64,000 bases of DNA, from NCBI GenBank assembly GCA_015039365.1, contig WION01000068.1, positions 124,001 to 188,000 of the forward strand, in the 5' to 3' direction. This stretch comes from Amanita rubescens (taxonomy: Eukaryota > Basidiomycota > Agaricomycetes > Agaricales > Amanitaceae). The notes under the pieces are model-generated. The model searched no databases. It worked only from the letters and a program-made list of their open reading frames with translations, and was not told the DNA's origin. Numbering within the stretch: position 1 is the first letter of the stretch; every line of letters begins with the position of its first letter. This document shows positions 23,885 through 33,644 of the stretch, one piece after another. The position numbers were made by a program, and so were the translations under genes.

Positions 23885-24822
23885 AGGAAACTTTGAAAAG
23901 GTCATTCATACATCACACTATGCAGAATGGAAACGACACCACCGACGCCGTTCAGCACTTCCCTTGGTCTGAATTCTATGCTGGAGACACCACCAACGCC
24001 CAACTCACCACTCCCTCTGACTCCCACCGACCCCGACTCGTTCTTCATACCACTGACACCGACGAAGAAGACATTGACCCGAATGACTTCGTTGATGTTT
24101 CCCACAGATCTTCCGATCCAACGTCATCTCAGACGATCCCGATCACTCCTACTGAGACCCAGGAAACCCAAGACGGAACATCACAAACTCTGGATGTACC
24201 TGGACAAATTGAGGAAAATCGCACTAGCCGACCGATCCCACCTAGAAACGCTGAAGACATTAGCGTCACCCTACATAGAGAGACAGTACTTGCTGGTCAC
24301 ACTCCGACTCAATCTCATAACAAACCTGTTCGAAGCCACGACCAGGGTCACAGTACAGATGGCACTCACCACAATATGGCTAGCCCCATCATACAAGATA
24401 CCCCCGATCTCTACCTCAGTTATCACGGAGTTACTACTTACACCAAGGTTAGAGACCGCGTCACTCTGATTTGCGACGCCACTGGATTGCAGATCGATTA
24501 CTTTGACCAAGAAAGGATAGCCCGAGTCTGGCGACTTCTCATGGATTACCGAACCACCACCACCCTTGCCGGTCAAGCCCGAGATCAGTACAACTACCAT
24601 TGTGCCGATTTAATCGAAACATTTATCAACGTTACATCACTCTACTGGGAAGACATTCATCCGAAAGGAGGAAATTTAGATCAACTGGCAATAGATCTAT
24701 TACGATGACTTCTCACGGCTGACATCGAGCGCTATATCATTCTCGCTGTAGAAAACATCAAGGATCAAAGATTTGGAGTGAAGATACAACCCCAAGACGA
24801 AAATAACCGTATCCTTGTCAAC
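23881..24822 (+). pseudogene. Gypsy-1 third ORF, first part
   Basis: The ATG overlaps the pol stop (ATGA), an arrangement suited to re-initiation. The product is acidic and Ser/Thr/Pro-rich at first, then more ordered (LYLSYHGVTTYTKVRDRVTL, then YRTTTTLAGQARDQYNYHCA). An in-frame TGA at 24706 follows LLR, probably a former CGA. Reading continues as LLTADIERYIILAVENI to the P1 insertion at 24823. It is the positional equivalent of the 736-residue ORF3 of Gypsy-2. The function is unknown. Confidence 0.75.
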
Positions 24823-27347
24823 CACCTGTTAAGCCGGCAAAGAACTGTTAATTAGCAGTGGACACAGGCCCTGTGTCCCTTGGTAATTAGCAAGGATGTT
24901 GGGCTTGCGGCTCACTTTCAATAAATCCCAATAATTATATAGGGAAATTTTGATGAAGTCCCTTTTCCCACAACTAAAGTTACCATTTTTGGAAGGTGGG
25001 GGATGTTTGTACATGTTATGAGATGGGAATTGGATCAAAATAAAGGAACAAGGGGATAATTGCCATATTTGGTAAGATAGGCAGATTCCAAATAAGGAAA
25101 GCAAATTAGGATGCCATTTTTGGAAGGTTGTGAGGGTGTTTGTACATATTTGTACATGTTATGGCACAAATTCCTTATTTGGAAATAGTTGCCAGATGTC
25201 AAATAAGGTGAAATGGGAAGCAATGTGATCGTGGGAAAATATTTCCTAAAATGGAAAGTGATTACGTAATCTCAGGGTCAATGAAATGTGTAGCCTTGGT
25301 CAGTGGCTTTCTAAATGTGGTTGTATGACAGTGTTTGGTGCTGATTTCATTGAGATATTCACTAATTGATTTTCAGGGTCAAATTTCTAAAAAAGGAAAT
25401 AGATAATGTAATGTGCGCTTTAGGATCCAGTGGCGCATTTCCAAAAATGGAAATAGCGCACTTCGGACTTGCCATTTTGGGACATATCTGCTCACTGTTG
25501 GTGATGATGAGCAGAAAGAAATTGCAATATCTCCCTTAATACTGAATGTTTTTGTGGCGCGTTTTTTGGAACATATTCCTTATATGTATATGCACCTATC
25601 CACTATGTTAGAATGTAAAAAATGCAAGTGGTTTCTGTCAGAATGCAACATGTCTTGCTCACTGTTGACAACAGTGAGGAGCAACAAATGACAATATCTC
25701 CATCAATACTGGTTATTTCTGTGGCGCTTTTTTTGGTATGTCCCTATTAGGCACATAGGAAGGCACTTGGAATGTTAGAATGCAAATAGTATGTACCAAT
25801 CATGCCACAAATGAAATTGGTGTGCTCACTGTCTGCCATGATGAGCAGCCATATCTCCACCAAAACAAGATCTTCCTGTGGCACTTTTTTGGATTCTGAT
25901 TCCTTATCATAACAGAGTGTCATTCAGGGTATCTGAAAGCAGATTACCCTGCTGATTAATGTGTAGTTTTCAGTTTCATGATAAAAGACTGAACATGATA
26001 CAGAAAGAGTGGCTGACAAGTTGACATGTCAGGATAAATGGGAGATTCCACTTGATCTTGCCTAGGGATCCTCTGTTGTGACCCTCCTAATGTTTATCTT
26101 TGTTATGTGTGATCCCAAATCAAAAAAAGCGCCACAGAAAGATCTTGTTTTGGTGGAGATATGGCTGCTCATCATGGCAGACAGTGAGCACACCAATTTC
26201 ATTTGTGGCATGATTGGTATGTACTATTTGTATTCTGACATGCCAAACACCTTCCTATATCCCTAATGGGGACATACCAAAAAAAGCGCCACAGAAATAA
26301 CCAGTATTGATGGAGATATGGCTGCTCATCATGGCAGACAGTGAGCACACCAATTTCATTTGTGGCATGATTGGTACATACTATTTGCATTCTAACATTC
26401 CAAGTGCCTTCCTATGTGCCTAATAGGGACATACCAAAAAAAGCGCCACAGAAATAACCAGTATTGATGGAGATATTGTCATTTGTTGCTCCTCACTGTT
26501 GTCAACAGTGAGCAAGACATGTTGCATTCTGACAGAAACCACTTGCATTTTTTACATTCTAACATAGTGGATAGGTGCATATACATATAAGGAATATGTT
26601 CCAAAAAACACGCCACAAAAACATTCAGTATTAAGGGAGATATTGCAATTTCTTTCTGCTCATCATCACCAACAGTGAGCAGATATGTCCCAAAATGGCA
26701 AGTCCGAAGTGCGCTATTTCCATTTTTGGAAATGCGCCACTGGATCCTAAAGCGCACATTACATTATCTATTTCCTTTTTTAGAAATTTGACCCTGAAAA
26801 TCAATTAGTGAATATCTCAATGAAATCAGCACCAAACACTGTCATACAACCACATTTAGAAAGCCACTGACCAAGGCTACACATTTCATTGACCCTGAGA
26901 TTACGTAATCACTTTCCATTTTAGGAAATATTTTCCCACGATCACATTGCTTCCCATTTCACCTTATTTGACATCTGGCAACTATTTCCAAATAAGGAAT
27001 TTGTGCCATAACATGTACAAATATGTACAAACACCCTCACAACCTTCCAAAAATGGCATCCTAATTTGCTTTCCTTATTTGGAATCTGCCTATCTTACCA
27101 AATATGGCAATTATCCCCTTGTTCCTTTATTTTGATCCAATTCCCATCTCATAACATGTACAAACATCCCCCACCTTCCAAAAATGGTAACTTTAGTTGT
27201 GGGAAAAGGGACTTCATCAAAATTTCCCTATATAATTATTGGGATTTATTGAAAGTGAGCCGCAAGCCCAACATCCTTGCTAATTACCAAGGGACACAGG
27301 GCCTGTGTCCACTGCTAATTAACAGTTCTTTGCCGGCTTAACAGGTG
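24823..27347. mobile_element. P1: giant palindromic non-autonomous element
   Basis: The TIRs CACCTGTTAAGCCGGC are flanked by the 8-bp TSD TTGTCAAC (24815-24822 and 27348-27355). The length is 2,525 bp. Position x in the left half pairs with 52170-x in the right half without gaps from the tips to at least 25691/26479, and recognisably to about 25860/26310. Each arm is thus about 1.04 kb and nearly identical, with a spacer of about 450 bp. Mirror-image ORFs on the two strands (for example 25413-25691 and 26479-26757) are a by-product of this symmetry. No transposase is present. TSD length and TIR suggest hAT mobilisation. Confidence 0.9.
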
Positions 27348-27355
27348 TTGTCAAC

Positions 27356-27404
27356 CATTGGTTTTGCGCTACCGAGGCTACTCCCGACCGACACCGAGCA
27401 ACTA
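27356..27404 (+). pseudogene. Gypsy-1 third ORF, middle fragment
   Basis: A 49-bp island of Gypsy-1 lies between P1 and Gypsy-2. It translates in frame as HWFCATEATPDRHRAT when the two insertions and one copy of each TSD are discounted, so it links 23881-24822 to 35911-36681. Confidence 0.75.
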
Positions 27405-27835
27405 TGTTACGTTTGTTCGTTCACTGACAAGTCAAGCTTATCAGGTACCGTAGGTTCCTCAAGGGAGTTCCGGCACTTAAGAACGTTCAAAGAATAAGAG
27501 TGTTATCGGATAAGTCCTCAAGGGAACTTAGATGATAACGAGACAGATTTTGACTGTTAAAACTAGACTGAGGTCTAGTCGTATATTTGCGTGATTTATA
27601 TAGTACAAAGTACATACGCAAATATGGTAAGTATATATACATGTGATAATGAAATTGGTTACATGTGATAATAAAAACGGTTAACATGTGAAAACGGCAT
27701 ACATGTGATAAAAGTAATTGGCATATGATAAACGGTGAATGTTCCGGAAGGAACGCATATGCAAATAATGACATAGGAGGGATGACATAGATGATAAGAT
27801 AAGAAAAAGATAGGCCATGATGTACGTTTGTAACA
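27405..27835 (-). repeat. Gypsy-2 3' LTR
   Basis: The repeat starts TGTTACG and ends TGTAACA. It matches 35475-35905 with two CG-to-TG differences and is also similar to 59751-60180. It contains several ACATGTGATAA repeats. Confidence 0.93.
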
Positions 27836-27851
27836 TAGCCCTTCTCCTACA
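27836..27851 (-). promoter_or_regulatory. Gypsy-2 polypurine tract
   Basis: On the minus strand GTAGGAGAAGGGCTA immediately precedes the LTR start, the expected site of plus-strand priming. Confidence 0.6.
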
Positions 27852-27892
27852 TACGAAGTCCAATATTCGCCGAATATTGAATTTACTTGTGA

Positions 27893-30103
27893 CTAGGTGT
27901 CACGATTGTGTTCAGCATCGCTGTCGTAGGTGTAAGAGTCTTCATTTCCTTGCCAGGGATGACGACGGCGGCGGCGGTTGTCAGTAAGTCGTTCTTGAAG
28001 AGTCGGTCGCTCTTCTCGTGTATTCGAGGCAGTCATAGTGGCGACATGTCGTGTCGACTGTCCTCGTGTGGATTGGCCTCGACGGTTTCCAAGGTTTCGT
28101 CGTGATGGTGGAGGTCCGGTAGTAGTAGTAGTAAAGCGGTTGCCTGGAGGACGAGTATTTGTCCCTCGTCGTCTTCTTTCGATAAGCGGGGAAGGTTCGC
28201 CTTGTTCGAGTTGGGCGGAATCGATAGTAGTAGCGGGCGAAGCAGTAGAAATTCGTCTTTCAGGGATTTGTTCAAACGGCGTGGGCAGCGATGATTGTGT
28301 TATAGCGTCCGGATAAGTGGGAGGCGGGGTTTCCTCATGTACCGGTCCTCGGCGTATTTCTTGTCGTTGATGGTGTTCGGTAGTGTGATGCGGGGCTCCG
28401 CACATGTAACAACCTTGAGTTCCAGGAATGTCTTCTCCCTCGAAGGCTAGGTTATTCGGTTCGAATGATACTAATTGTTCGGTTGAGGGATCAGGTCCAT
28501 GCAGGTGAAAGATGGTGCGACGTGTCGGGTTTTCAAGGATAGGGACATCGCGTCCTTCAATTGTATGTCCTGTTTGGAGTGCGATGACGGCGGCGTCTTG
28601 GTATTCGTTACTGGCATTGGGTCTATTAGGGTTACGATCGTGCCTCCACACGAGATTGTTAATCGTCGTTTGCAGTTGTCGTAATATAGTTATGTCCCAG
28701 CCATCAGGGGTCATCATTGGGTTGAGTCGGTCACTAAGGGTTCGAATTCGTTCGATCGTGGCATTGACGGGAGTGCGGGGAAATACAGGGCGTCCGTGCA
28801 TCCAGGCCATGCCAGTGTCTAAAGCGGGTTGTCGTGTTGGTTGGATGAAATGGTGACGATGTCCGGCGGTGGTAAGACGGGTTGCTTCTTCGAGGTATAC
28901 GTCTCCTCGTAGGTCGCAAAACCAATGAATATTATTCCAGATTGTCAAAGTGATCCAGCGGTTACGTTGCGGTTCTCGGAACCGACGGGTGAGATTAATG
29001 ATGACGTTAACGAGGGCCATCAGATCAGGGCGAACATATCTATTTAAGATGAATAGATAGTTGTTGGCAAAGGTCCAGGACGTGAAGAGCGTCCAGATTC
29101 GGTAAAAGGCTCGTCGAATTATTGGATCGATAAAGGAGGGGATGGCGTAATGTGTCAAGATGACGTTTATAGCGGGAATGTCGGGTGCGGGCACATTAAA
29201 GTTGTCGTCATTGACAGAGGCGTGCTGGAAATAGAACCTAGGAATAGGTCCTTCGGCAGGGAGTCTAGGTACTGGGCTCATGGATCGAGCGTGGGTTTCC
29301 CTCATTAAATCTAACGGGGTGTAAAGGGGCCTTGGCAATGGAGTGTCTTCTGGGAAGACAATAGGGATTGAGATGGGATTGACGAGTCTTTCATTGATCT
29401 CGTCATCGGTAGCAGCATTAACGGTGATGGTATCGATTTCGGCGGCAACAGCGTTAGCGGCGGCAGAGATGGCGGCGGCGGTTGCAGCATTGGTGGCGGC
29501 GATGGTTCTTGCCCTTTCAAGGTAGTCGTCGACGAGTTCTTCATCAATGGGAGGAACTCCCAGGGTAAAAGCGGTGGCATTGAACATGAGTAGTCCTTCT
29601 CGCATGATCCGGATATCCTCAGGGGTAGTGTCAGGACGTGGTCCGCGTGCGTAGGTGATGACCATTTGGTCTCTGGTGGCGAATACTTGAGCTACCATTT
29701 CCTGCACTTCAGGTGGCACAGGAGTGTTAGGGAGAATAGCGTTCCCCATATCTGTGACGTTTCGCATTAGTTCTTCTATCGTAGAAGTGTTCGATGATGG
29801 GAAGGTATAGGATGAGTCAGAAGATGAAGAATCTTCATTTCGGGGTACAAATTCCTCGTCAGAAGGAATTATAGGGAACCATTCTGTACCGATGGATGTA
29901 TAATGTAACATACAGGTAGGAGGAGGAATTGGCAATGGTGCGGGCGATTCCTCCCTAGAAGGGGTCGGAGGGACGGTTTCCTCAACGACTGTTGAAGCGG
30001 CTGGAGTAGTAGCGGCGGCCGGGTTGTTAATGGGGGAAGACATGGTTTCAAGAACGGTGTTTTCATGATTTACGAGTAGTGGGGACAATTGCTGTAATTC
30101 CAT
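27893..30103 (-). CDS. Gypsy-2 third ORF with CX2CX3HX4H motif
   Basis: This intact 736-codon ORF starts 41 bp inside the end of pol in another frame. The N-terminal 200 residues are Pro/Thr/Ser/Ala-rich with acidic patches. A more ordered middle follows (YAIPSFIDPIIRRAFYRIWT, RRFREPQRNRWITLTIWNN). Near the C-terminus lies CYMCGAPHHTTEH, spacing CX2CX3HX4H, then an Arg/Thr-rich tail. Gypsy-1 ORF3 has the same spacing (CIHCRGKHASEDH, 36333-36371), so the motif is conserved between divergent elements. It resembles a Gag zinc knuckle with His replacing the last Cys. There is no signal peptide or membrane segment, so an envelope role is unlikely. An RNA- or DNA-binding accessory role is inferred only. 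Confidence 0.8.
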   Translation of the reverse strand: MELQQLSPLLVNHENTVLETMSSPINNPAAATTPAASTVVEETVPPTPSREESPAPLPIPPPTCMLHYTSIGTEWFPIIPSDEEFVPRNEDSSSSDSSYTFPSSNTSTIEELMRNVTDMGNAILPNTPVPPEVQEMVAQVFATRDQMVITYARGPRPDTTPEDIRIMREGLLMFNATAFTLGVPPIDEELVDDYLERARTIAATNAATAAAISAAANAVAAEIDTITVNAATDDEINERLVNPISIPIVFPEDTPLPRPLYTPLDLMRETHARSMSPVPRLPAEGPIPRFYFQHASVNDDNFNVPAPDIPAINVILTHYAIPSFIDPIIRRAFYRIWTLFTSWTFANNYLFILNRYVRPDLMALVNVIINLTRRFREPQRNRWITLTIWNNIHWFCDLRGDVYLEEATRLTTAGHRHHFIQPTRQPALDTGMAWMHGRPVFPRTPVNATIERIRTLSDRLNPMMTPDGWDITILRQLQTTINNLVWRHDRNPNRPNASNEYQDAAVIALQTGHTIEGRDVPILENPTRRTIFHLHGPDPSTEQLVSFEPNNLAFEGEDIPGTQGCYMCGAPHHTTEHHQRQEIRRGPVHEETPPPTYPDAITQSSLPTPFEQIPERRISTASPATTIDSAQLEQGEPSPLIERRRRGTNTRPPGNRFTTTTTGPPPSRRNLGNRRGQSTRGQSTRHVATMTASNTREERPTLQERLTDNRRRRRHPWQGNEDSYTYDSDAEHNRDT

Positions 30104-33100
30104 GTTGTTCCTTATATTCGTTTAAGGTCTCCTCAGAGTGTTCTAAGTTTTCCTCGGTTTCCCATGAATTGTCAGATGTCGGATAACCTTTCCATTTGAC
30201 TAAAAATTGCCATTGGTTTCCTTTTCTTCGGTGCGAGACAATCGTTTCGATTTCGTATTCTTCTTTGTTATCTATAAGGTCTGGGGTTGGTCTAGTAAAG
30301 TTTGGACCATGGGTTTCGTTTTCATGATAAGGGGTAAGGAGTGAAACATGAAAAACGGGGTGAATCTTCCATCTTGGGGGAAGTTCAAGTTTAGCGGTGA
30401 CAGGTCCTAAGATCTTTTCGATCTTGAACGGTCCTTCTCGTCTAGGCGAGAATTTTCTTATTTGTCCAGTTTTCAGGTTTCGTGAGTCTAGCCATACCAA
30501 GTCTCCTTCTTTAAATGCGGGAGATTTCCCTTTGACACGTTGAGTCATTAGCTGTCTAGCTAATTCGTGTGCGGCGAGAGCTTCGTCTCGTATTTGTGTT
30601 AAGACCTTGAAGCGGTCTTCAGCGGCGGGTACGTTGATTTGCGGGAATGCTGTGGGGATAGCCACAGGCTCTATTCCAAACATAATTTCAAACGGCGTCA
30701 TCTTGGTAGATTGATGTATCCGTTGATTGTGCGCGAATTCTGCTAATGGCAGGTGATCTTTCCACTGTTTTGGATGATCAACGCAGTATAACCGGAGGTA
30801 GGTTTCTAGCTCCTGATTAAGTCGTTCCGATTCTCCGTCAGTTTGCGGATGAAAGGCAGTCGACTTTCTATGGTTAATTCCGAAGATCTTGCAGATTTCT
30901 TCGAAAACTTTAGAGGTAAATTGTGGTCCTCTATCGGAGATGAGGGTTGTCGGTAATCCGTATCGTTTGTAAACGTCGTTAATGTAAGAGTTGGCGGTAT
31001 CCATAGCAGTAAAAGATTTTTTGCATGGTATGAATATTATGCCCTTTGTTAAGCCTTGATCGACCACGGTCAAAACAGAATCAAAACCGTCGATAATTGG
31101 CAGATCTGTGATGAAGTCCATTGAAACTTGTTCGAATGGGCGTGTGGCGTGGGATTTAATAGGCATCAAACCCGGTGTGATCGGATGTGTATTAACCTTC
31201 ATTTGTTGACATAAGGCACAGCCTTCGACCCATTTAGATACGGTCGTTGTCATTCCAGGCCAATAATAGTCGCGGCGGATAAGCTCTAGTGTCTTCAATC
31301 GTCCAGGGTGACCCATAACTACGGGGTCGTGATGTGACTTGATTATTTCGTTTCGTAATTCTTCGTTTTGAGGAACATAAACGCGTCCTTGATAACGAAT
31401 GATGTTGTTATCGTTTTTCCAGTCATTAAACTTTGATCGGAGGGGTAGTTTTCCGTGTTTGAGACCGTCGATTATAACTTTAGCAAATTTATCTTGTGGC
31501 AATAATTCAGTGATTTTGTCTGCCCAAGATACATTGATCGCTGCGATAACCATGTCATCAGAGATCATGGTTTGTGGGATTTCTTTTGCTTTTGCCTCTT
31601 CTTCGTTAATATGGTCAGGGCGTCTCGATAAAGCGTCTGCCTGAATAAGTTTTGATCCAGGGACATGTTCTAACTTGATATCAAACTCCGTGATCTCTTG
31701 CCACCAGCGTGATTGTCTGGCGGTCATCTTTTGCGGATGTTTGTAATATGATAAATTCTTATGATCACAGTGGATCATAATCGTATGTGGGCTTCCTTTA
31801 AGAAGGTGTCTCCAGGTTTCAAACGCTTTCTTTATTGCTAATAACTCGCGATCGTATACTTGATATCTTTGTTCGGTATCGCTTAACCAATGACTGATAA
31901 ATCCGCATGGGTGCAGTTCTCCATCAGATCCCCGTTGTTTCAGGACGGCTCCTACCGCCCAGTTTGACGCATCGGTCTCTAATAAAAACGGTTTCGTTGG
32001 ATCTGGCATAACTAGAACCGGTTCTTCTAGGAATTTCTCCTTTAACGTGTCAAATGCTTTCTGACATTCTGCATCCCATCGGAAGGGAACTGTTTTCTTC
32101 GTAAGTTCCGTGAGCGGAGCTACTATTTCGGCGTAATTTCCTATAAATTTCCTGTAAAAGTTCGCGAACCCTAGAAATGACCGTATTTGTTTAACAGTTT
32201 TTGGTTCGGGCCATTTGCTGATTCCAGCGAGTTTTATGGGGTCCATCATGATCTTTCCTTCTTTGACGATCATCCCAAGGAATTCAACTTCCTTGGCGAC
32301 GAATTTACATTTTTCCAGTTTCAGGAACAGATCATTTTCTTTCAGCCGTTGCAAGACTTGCTTAGTGCGCTCCCTCGTTTCTTCCTCGTTCGCTCCATAT
32401 ATCAACATATCGTCAATATAGACGACTAGCCATCCTTTGGCTATCATGTCACGGAAGTATTCGTTCATCATCGTTTGAAATGTTGACGGTGAATTGCATA
32501 ATCCAAAGAGCATTACAGTAGGCTCGAAGAGACCACGGTTCGTCGTGAACGCGGCTTTCCATTCGTCGCCTTTCTTTATTCGCACATTATTGTAACCCCA
32601 TCGGAGGTCTAACTTGGAGAAGTATTTTGCTTTTCTTAGTTTTAATAATAAGTCGGATACTAAAGGAAGGGGATAGGCATTTCGTTTCGTCCAGCTATTG
32701 ATGTATCGGTAATCTTGGCAAGGTCTCAACTCTCCTTTTTCTTTTTTTGCAACGTAAAAGAAAGGAGACGCTTGCGGAGATTGTGATGGTCGAATGTAGC
32801 CTTTTTTGAGCTGTTCGTCGACCCATTTATTCATTAGCTGTTCCTCGTGGATTGATAACGGGTAGTTCTTTGCCACTTTAGGTTTAAATCCTTCTTTTAG
32901 ATCAATCGCATGATCCCATTGTCGTGAAATGGGAAATCGTTCTGATGTCTGTTTATCAAAAACTTTTCTCCATTTGTCATATTCAGGGGGTAGTTCTACT
33001 TTCGTAGATTTATCTTCGTGTTCATGTGCGAGCGCTTGAGACGCTGATGTTTTCGCTTGGATCCAAAGGTGATCAGTCTCGAGATCTTCGTCTTCATCTG

Positions 33101-33644
33101 CGTTCAATTCTTCTTCTTTTTGGATATACCGAAGGTACATTTCAGTTTCTTCGTCGTAATCAAACGTAGTTTCTTCTTCCGGATCGATCTTCCTTTCGTC
33201 GGGGAATCTAACTACTCCTTCAGACCAATCTATTCTGGGGTTGATTTCTCGGAGCCAAGGTAATCCTAGTATCAGTCGTTGATCGCCTAGTCGTGTGACA
33301 TAAAACCAGTCTTTAAACCGGTTGTTTTCGATGTTATAGCTTATCTGGATTTTATACCGTATATCTCCAGACTTGTTATTTGTTCCGTCCACATTTCGCA
33401 CTGGGATGGGTTTCTTTAAGCGAGTGATTTCGTTCCAATTGACGAGTGAGCTATCGACGAATTTTCCTTGTGCGCCTGAATCGATAAGGGCTTTGGTTTC
33501 AGCGGTTTTTAGATTCGAACATTTGGTAATGGGAATGGTGATTTTATTTCTGGATATAGAAGATACTGTTACACCATTTATACATAGTTGTTCGTCTTCA
33601 GAGACGACGGACGCTGATTCATCGTCGTCTCGTTCTAAAAACCC
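30063..33644 (-). CDS. pol: Gypsy-2 Pol polyprotein
   Basis: The frame is open from the frameshift site at 33644 to a stop at 30063 (about 1,190 codons; the first ATG is at 33401). Protease active site ALIDSGAQG at about 33495. Reverse transcriptase: KLDLRWGYNNV, then VVYIDDMLIYG (catalytic YIDD, about 32420). RNase H: LLETDASNWAVGAVL. Integrase: zinc finger HHDPVVMGHPGRLKTLEL to CALCQQMKVN, core MDFITDLP, ISDRGPQF and FHPQTDGESERLNQE with the D, D, E residues present. Chromodomain near the end: YEIETIVSHRRKG, FLVKWKGYPTSDNSWETEEN. All catalytic residues I can check are intact, so the enzyme set is plausibly functional. Confidence 0.96.
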   Translation of the reverse strand, partial: GFLERDDDESASVVSEDEQLCINGVTVSSISRNKITIPITKCSNLKTAETKALIDSGAQGKFVDSSLVNWNEITRLKKPIPVRNVDGTNNKSGDIRYKIQISYNIENNRFKDWFYVTRLGDQRLILGLPWLREINPRIDWSEGVVRFPDERKIDPEEETTFDYDEETEMYLRYIQKEEELNADEDEDLETDHLWIQAKTSASQALAHEHEDKSTKVELPPEYDKWRKVFDKQTSERFPISRQWDHAIDLKEGFKPKVAKNYPLSIHEEQLMNKWVDEQLKKGYIRPSQSPQASPFFYVAKKEKGELRPCQDYRYINSWTKRNAYPLPLVSDLLLKLRKAKYFSKLDLRWGYNNVRIKKGDEWKAAFTTNRGLFEPTVMLFGLCNSPSTFQTMMNEYFRDMIAKGWLVVYIDDMLIYGANEEETRERTKQVLQRLKENDLFLKLEKCKFVAKEVEFLGMIVKEGKIMMDPIKLAGISKWPEPKTVKQIRSFLGFANFYRKFIGNYAEIVAPLTELTKKTVPFRWDAECQKAFDTLKEKFLEEPVLVMPDPTKPFLLETDASNWAVGAVLKQRGSDGELHPCGFISHWLSDTEQRYQVYDRELLAIKKAFETWRHLLKGSPHTIMIHCDHKNLSYYKHPQKMTARQSRWWQEITEFDIKLEHVPGSKLIQADALSRRPDHINEEEAKAKEIPQTMISDDMVIAAINVSWADKITELLPQDKFAKVIIDGLKHGKLPLRSKFNDWKNDNNIIRYQGRVYVPQNEELRNEIIKSHHDPVVMGHPGRLKTLELIRRDYYWPGMTTTVSKWVEGCALCQQMKVNTHPITPGLMPIKSHATRPFEQVSMDFITDLPIIDGFDSVLTVVDQGLTKGIIFIPCKKSFTAMDTANSYINDVYKRYGLPTTLISDRGPQFTSKVFEEICKIFGINHRKSTAFHPQTDGESERLNQELETYLRLYCVDHPKQWKDHLPLAEFAHNQRIHQSTKMTPFEIMFGIEPVAIPTAFPQINVPAAEDRFKVLTQIRDEALAAHELARQLMTQRVKGKSPAFKEGDLVWLDSRNLKTGQIRKFSPRREGPFKIEKILGPVTAKLELPPRWKIHPVFHVSLLTPYHENETHGPNFTRPTPDLIDNKEEYEIETIVSHRRKGNQWQFLVKWKGYPTSDNSWETEENLEHSEETLNEYKEQHGITAIVPTTRKS

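Noticed and set aside
25413..26757. Pairs of identical ORFs on opposite strands in P1 (and similar pairs in P2 and P3)
   Set aside because: They are mirror images created by the palindromic arms. The same peptide in both directions reflects symmetry, not genes.
27893..30103. Envelope gene in Gypsy-2 ORF3
   Set aside because: There is no signal peptide, transmembrane helix or cleavage site; instead a CX2CX3HX4H motif and low-complexity regions are present.
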